Assembly (NCBI GenBank): GCA_031261125.1
Contig: JAISJZ010000033.1
Location: forward strand, 1-8,392
Reading direction: 5' to 3'
Length of the DNA: 8,392 nucleotides
Source: Planctomycetaceae bacterium
GTDB taxonomy: Bacteria; Planctomycetota; Planctomycetia; Pirellulales; Thermoguttaceae
Shown here: positions 6,547 to 8,392 of the stretch, in pieces
Layout: each line of letters starts with the position of its first letter
Numbering within the stretch: the first letter of the stretch is position 1
Made by a program: the position numbers and the translations under genes
The notes under the pieces: model-generated
Databases searched by the model: none
Seen by the model: only the letters and a program-made list of their open reading frames with translations
Told to the model about the DNA's origin: nothing

Positions 6547-6551
6547 AGAAA
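6524..6551. repeat. Four-unit heptamer tandem repeat
   Basis: Four consecutive 7-base units read ATGGAGA, ATGGAGA, ACGGAGA and ATAGAAA. The first two are identical and the others differ by one and two bases. The array sits in the divergent region between cdsA and ispE, 11 bases from the cdsA start codon. Confidence 0.75.
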
Positions 6552-6573
6552 ACAGTCCTTATATTCATCCATT

Positions 6574-6602
6574 ATTATCTATTATACTTTGTTTACCGTC
6601 AA
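6574..6602 (-). promoter_or_regulatory. Candidate promoter for cdsA
   Basis: On the minus strand TTGACG (6602-6597) and GATAAT (6579-6574) are 17 bases apart, each one base from the sigma-70 consensus. Transcription would start near 6567 and leave a leader of about 54 bases that includes the heptamer repeat. The -35 lies inside the first codons of ispE, so the two divergent genes would share regulatory space. Confidence 0.45.
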
Positions 6603-7476
6603 GCATCGCGAAATTTGGACGGTATTTGCACCGGCAAAACTGAATCTCTTCTTTGAGGTTCTCGGCAAGCGTCCCGACGGCTTTCACGAAATCGTCTCTG
6701 TTGCGGTACCGGTGCGGCTGTTCGACACATTAACGTTTCGGGAAAGTGATACGATTCGTTTAACCGTTCACGGCGGCGGGACGGATATTCCAACTGATGA
6801 ACGGAACATCGTTGTCAAAGCGTTACGGAAAATTCAAGATGCCGCGGGGTATTCCGGCGGGGCAGCAATTCGACTATTTAAGAGGATTCCGAGTCAGGCA
6901 GGATTGGGCGGCGGTTCCAGTGATGCGGCAGCGGCGTTGCAACTTGCCCGGCGGGCGTGGAAATTGAAAATAACCGATGACGAATTATGCCGTATTGCTG
7001 CCGATGTCGGCAGTGATTGTCCGCTCTTCTTTTACAATACCGCAACATCAGGCACCGGTCGCGGCGAAATCATACAACCTCTAAAACTGTTGAACCGGCA
7101 ACTGCATTTCGTTATTGTTAAACCGCCGGAGGGATTGTCAACGGCAGAAGTGTATAAGAACTGTATGCTGCTGCACGGCGGACAATTCCGGTCTGCCGAA
7201 AAATTCTTAACCGAATGGAACAGCGGCAATGTTGAACGCATTGGTAATGCGCTGTTTAACCGGTTGGAAGTACCGGCACGCCATCTTTGGCACAGGTTTG
7301 ACGAAGTCCGGGCAATGTTTGACGGTTTAGATTGTCTTGCGGTTCAGATGAGCGGTTCCGGCACTGCCTTTTTCGGCTTGTGCCGAAGTAAGCGGCACGC
7401 CCGATTCGTTGTCAAAGAGTTGCGCAGACGCAGCAAAAGCAAGGATTTTATTGCGGCAGTTGAGTCCGTTCCTTGA
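6589..7476 (+). CDS. ispE: 4-diphosphocytidyl-2-C-methyl-D-erythritol kinase
   Basis: A 295-residue GHMP-superfamily kinase that phosphorylates CDP-methylerythritol with ATP in the MEP route to isoprenoids; cytosolic. PAKLNLFFEVLGKRPDGFHE at residues 15-34 is the N-terminal substrate motif with conserved Lys17. PSQAGLGGGSSDAAAAL at 101-117 is the ATP-binding GHMP motif 2. GSDCPLFF at 141-148 carries the conserved catalytic Asp143. MSGSGTAFF at 254-262 is GHMP motif 3. Length fits the family. The start is TTG at 6589: no ATG or GTG lies between the preceding intergenic sequence and the first conserved motif, and this start gives a normal 14-residue lead-in. No Shine-Dalgarno site is visible. 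It is divergent from cdsA and 30 bases upstream of hrpA in the same frame. Confidence 0.95.
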   Translation: MFTVKHREIWTVFAPAKLNLFFEVLGKRPDGFHEIVSVAVPVRLFDTLTFRESDTIRLTVHGGGTDIPTDERNIVVKALRKIQDAAGYSGGAAIRLFKRIPSQAGLGGGSSDAAAALQLARRAWKLKITDDELCRIAADVGSDCPLFFYNTATSGTGRGEIIQPLKLLNRQLHFVIVKPPEGLSTAEVYKNCMLLHGGQFRSAEKFLTEWNSGNVERIGNALFNRLEVPARHLWHRFDEVRAMFDGLDCLAVQMSGSGTAFFGLCRSKRHARFVVKELRRRSKSKDFIAAVESVP

Positions 7477-7500
7477 AAAAACAGCAGTTTCGGATATAAT
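7473..7500 (+). promoter_or_regulatory. Promoter for hrpA, probably giving a leaderless mRNA
   Basis: TTGAAA (7473-7478), overlapping the ispE stop codon, and a perfect TATAAT (7495-7500) are 16 bases apart. With a 6-base discriminator, transcription would start at 7507, the A of the hrpA ATG. No other start codon lies between the ispE stop and that ATG in the hrpA frame. Confidence 0.6.
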
Positions 7501-7506
7501 GCCGCT

Positions 7507-8392
7507 ATGCAGCGTGAACGAATCGAAAAAAGACAGCAACTCATCAGGAATGTCAACCTAAACTATGATGCCGACCTGCCGATTGTTCAGCGGCGGGAGG
7601 AAATTCTTGACTTTATCCGCAAACATCAGACTGTTATCGTTTGCGGTGAAACCGGCAGCGGAAAATCAACGCAACTGCCGAAATTCTGTCTCGAACTTGG
7701 TCGCGGAATTCACGGAATCATCGGACATACGCAGCCCCGCCGGATTGCCGCCCGAACTATTGCCCAGCGGATTGCCGATGAACTACAAACTCCGCTGGGA
7801 ACCGTTGCCGGTTACAAAGTCCGATTTGAGGAAAAACTCAATCGGGATACGCCGCTCAAAATAATGACCGACGGTATTCTGCTTGCCGAAACGCAGTCGG
7901 ATAAAACATTTCGGCAGTACGATACGCTTATTATTGACGAAGCACACGAAAGAACGCTCAACATTGATTTTCTTTTGGGTATGCTGAAACGGATTTTGCC
8001 GCAGCGTCCCGATTTGAAACTCATTATCACTTCGGCGACGCTTGACGCGAAACGATTTTCGGAACATTTTGACAACGTCCCGATAATCGAAGTGAGCGGT
8101 CGGTCATATCCGATTGAGATACTCTACCGCGACCCCGTTAGCCAAGGGGACTTATCCCCCGATAATGAACCGCCGGATGAGGACGACATACTGCTTGACA
8201 CTGTCCGCGATGTTCTGTCGATGGGCGGCGGCGATGTACTCGTGTTTTTGCCGACCGAACGGGATATACAGGATGCAAAAAAAATGTTGACCGTGGGACA
8301 AGTCCCGCCGCTGATAAATTGCGATATTCTCCCGCTTTTTTCCCGGCTGCCCGCTGCGGAGCAACAAAAGGTTTTTCAACTGTCCCAGTACC
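7507..8392 (+). CDS. hrpA: ATP-dependent RNA helicase HrpA, N-terminal part (cut by window end)
   Basis: 295 residues of a DEAH-box helicase that runs off the right edge; bacterial HrpA is usually about 1300 residues. HrpA unwinds RNA and in E. coli helps resolve stalled ribosomes; here only the first helicase domain and the start of the second are seen. Motifs: GETGSGKST (Walker A) at 47-55; HTQPRRIAAR (motif Ia) at 74-83; DEAH at 144-147; SAT at 176-178; then EVSGRSYPIEILYR and later DILPLFSRL as in HrpA. Walker A comes about 45 residues earlier than in E. coli HrpA, so the N-terminal extension is short. The start is the ATG at 7507; an in-frame TGA (the ispE stop) lies 30 bases before it. 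Two loops, about residues 210-219 and 262-269, are encoded by palindromic DNA. Confidence 0.95.
   Translation, partial: MQRERIEKRQQLIRNVNLNYDADLPIVQRREEILDFIRKHQTVIVCGETGSGKSTQLPKFCLELGRGIHGIIGHTQPRRIAARTIAQRIADELQTPLGTVAGYKVRFEEKLNRDTPLKIMTDGILLAETQSDKTFRQYDTLIIDEAHERTLNIDFLLGMLKRILPQRPDLKLIITSATLDAKRFSEHFDNVPIIEVSGRSYPIEILYRDPVSQGDLSPDNEPPDEDDILLDTVRDVLSMGGGDVLVFLPTERDIQDAKKMLTVGQVPPLINCDILPLFSRLPAAEQQKVFQLSQY
8136..8161. repeat. In-frame palindrome, copy E, inside hrpA
   Basis: CGTTAGCC is followed by GGGGA (8146-8150), a CTTA loop and TCCCC (8155-8159). The TTAGC flank and the GGGGAC-type stem resemble intergenic copy C at 5285-5308. It is read in frame as PVSQGDLSPD in a loop that varies in length among HrpA proteins. 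Confidence 0.5.
8291..8314. repeat. In-frame palindrome, copy D, inside hrpA
   Basis: GGGAC (8295-8299) and GTCCC (8302-8306) flank an AA centre, followed by GCCGCTGA. The reverse complement matches copy C in both stem and flank (about 18 of 24 bases). It is translated as TVGQVPPL between a helix and the conserved DILPL segment, where this protein is about three residues longer than E. coli HrpA as I recall that sequence. Confidence 0.5.

Noticed and set aside
1..8392. CRISPR array, transposase, tRNA or rRNA
   Set aside because: No regularly spaced direct repeats with spacers, no transposase-like frame and no tRNA or rRNA signature were seen on either strand.

Overview
The window is densely coding and reads as Planctomycetota chromosome. 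The basis is a Tat-exported Gfo/Idh/MocA oxidoreductase of the type expanded in that phylum, a long exported Lys/Glu/Gln-rich coiled-coil protein, few Shine-Dalgarno sites and roughly 50% GC. A gut or anaerobic lineage is only a guess. I see no phage, transposase, CRISPR, rRNA or tRNA. No gene-free stretch exceeds about 110 bases.

Layout. The 3' end of a plus-strand gene with one TPR-like repeat (2-190) meets, stop codon to stop codon, a block of five minus-strand genes. In their transcription order these are: cdsA-like CDP-diacylglycerol synthase (6513-5359); secreted aldose 1-epimerase (5252-4065); exported coiled-coil protein of unknown function (4068-2434), overlapping the epimerase stop; secreted glycerophosphodiester phosphodiesterase (2401-1553); Tat-exported Gfo/Idh/MocA oxidoreductase (1489-191). 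Divergent from cdsA, on the plus strand, lie ispE (6589-7476) and then hrpA (7507 onward, cut by the window end).

How the genes may work together. The four genes after cdsA all carry Sec or Tat signals, so they look like a periplasmic set that handles sugars and glycerophosphodiesters; the role of the coiled-coil protein is open. cdsA (phospholipid precursor) and ispE (MEP isoprenoid pathway) are housekeeping genes that share a 75-base divergent intergenic region. That region holds candidate promoters in both directions and a four-unit heptamer repeat. hrpA has a near-consensus promoter placed so that transcription would begin at its ATG, which predicts a leaderless mRNA.

The most unusual signal is a set of short (about 24-32 base) palindromes, most with a TTAGC/GTTTAG-type flank. 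Two are intergenic (1521-1548 and 5285-5308). Three are read in frame inside genes: the signal-peptide n-region of the coiled-coil protein (4021-4052) and two variable loops of HrpA (8136-8161 and 8291-8314). This suggests a small dispersed palindromic element that tolerates insertion into coding sequence. I recognise no complete new multi-gene system here.
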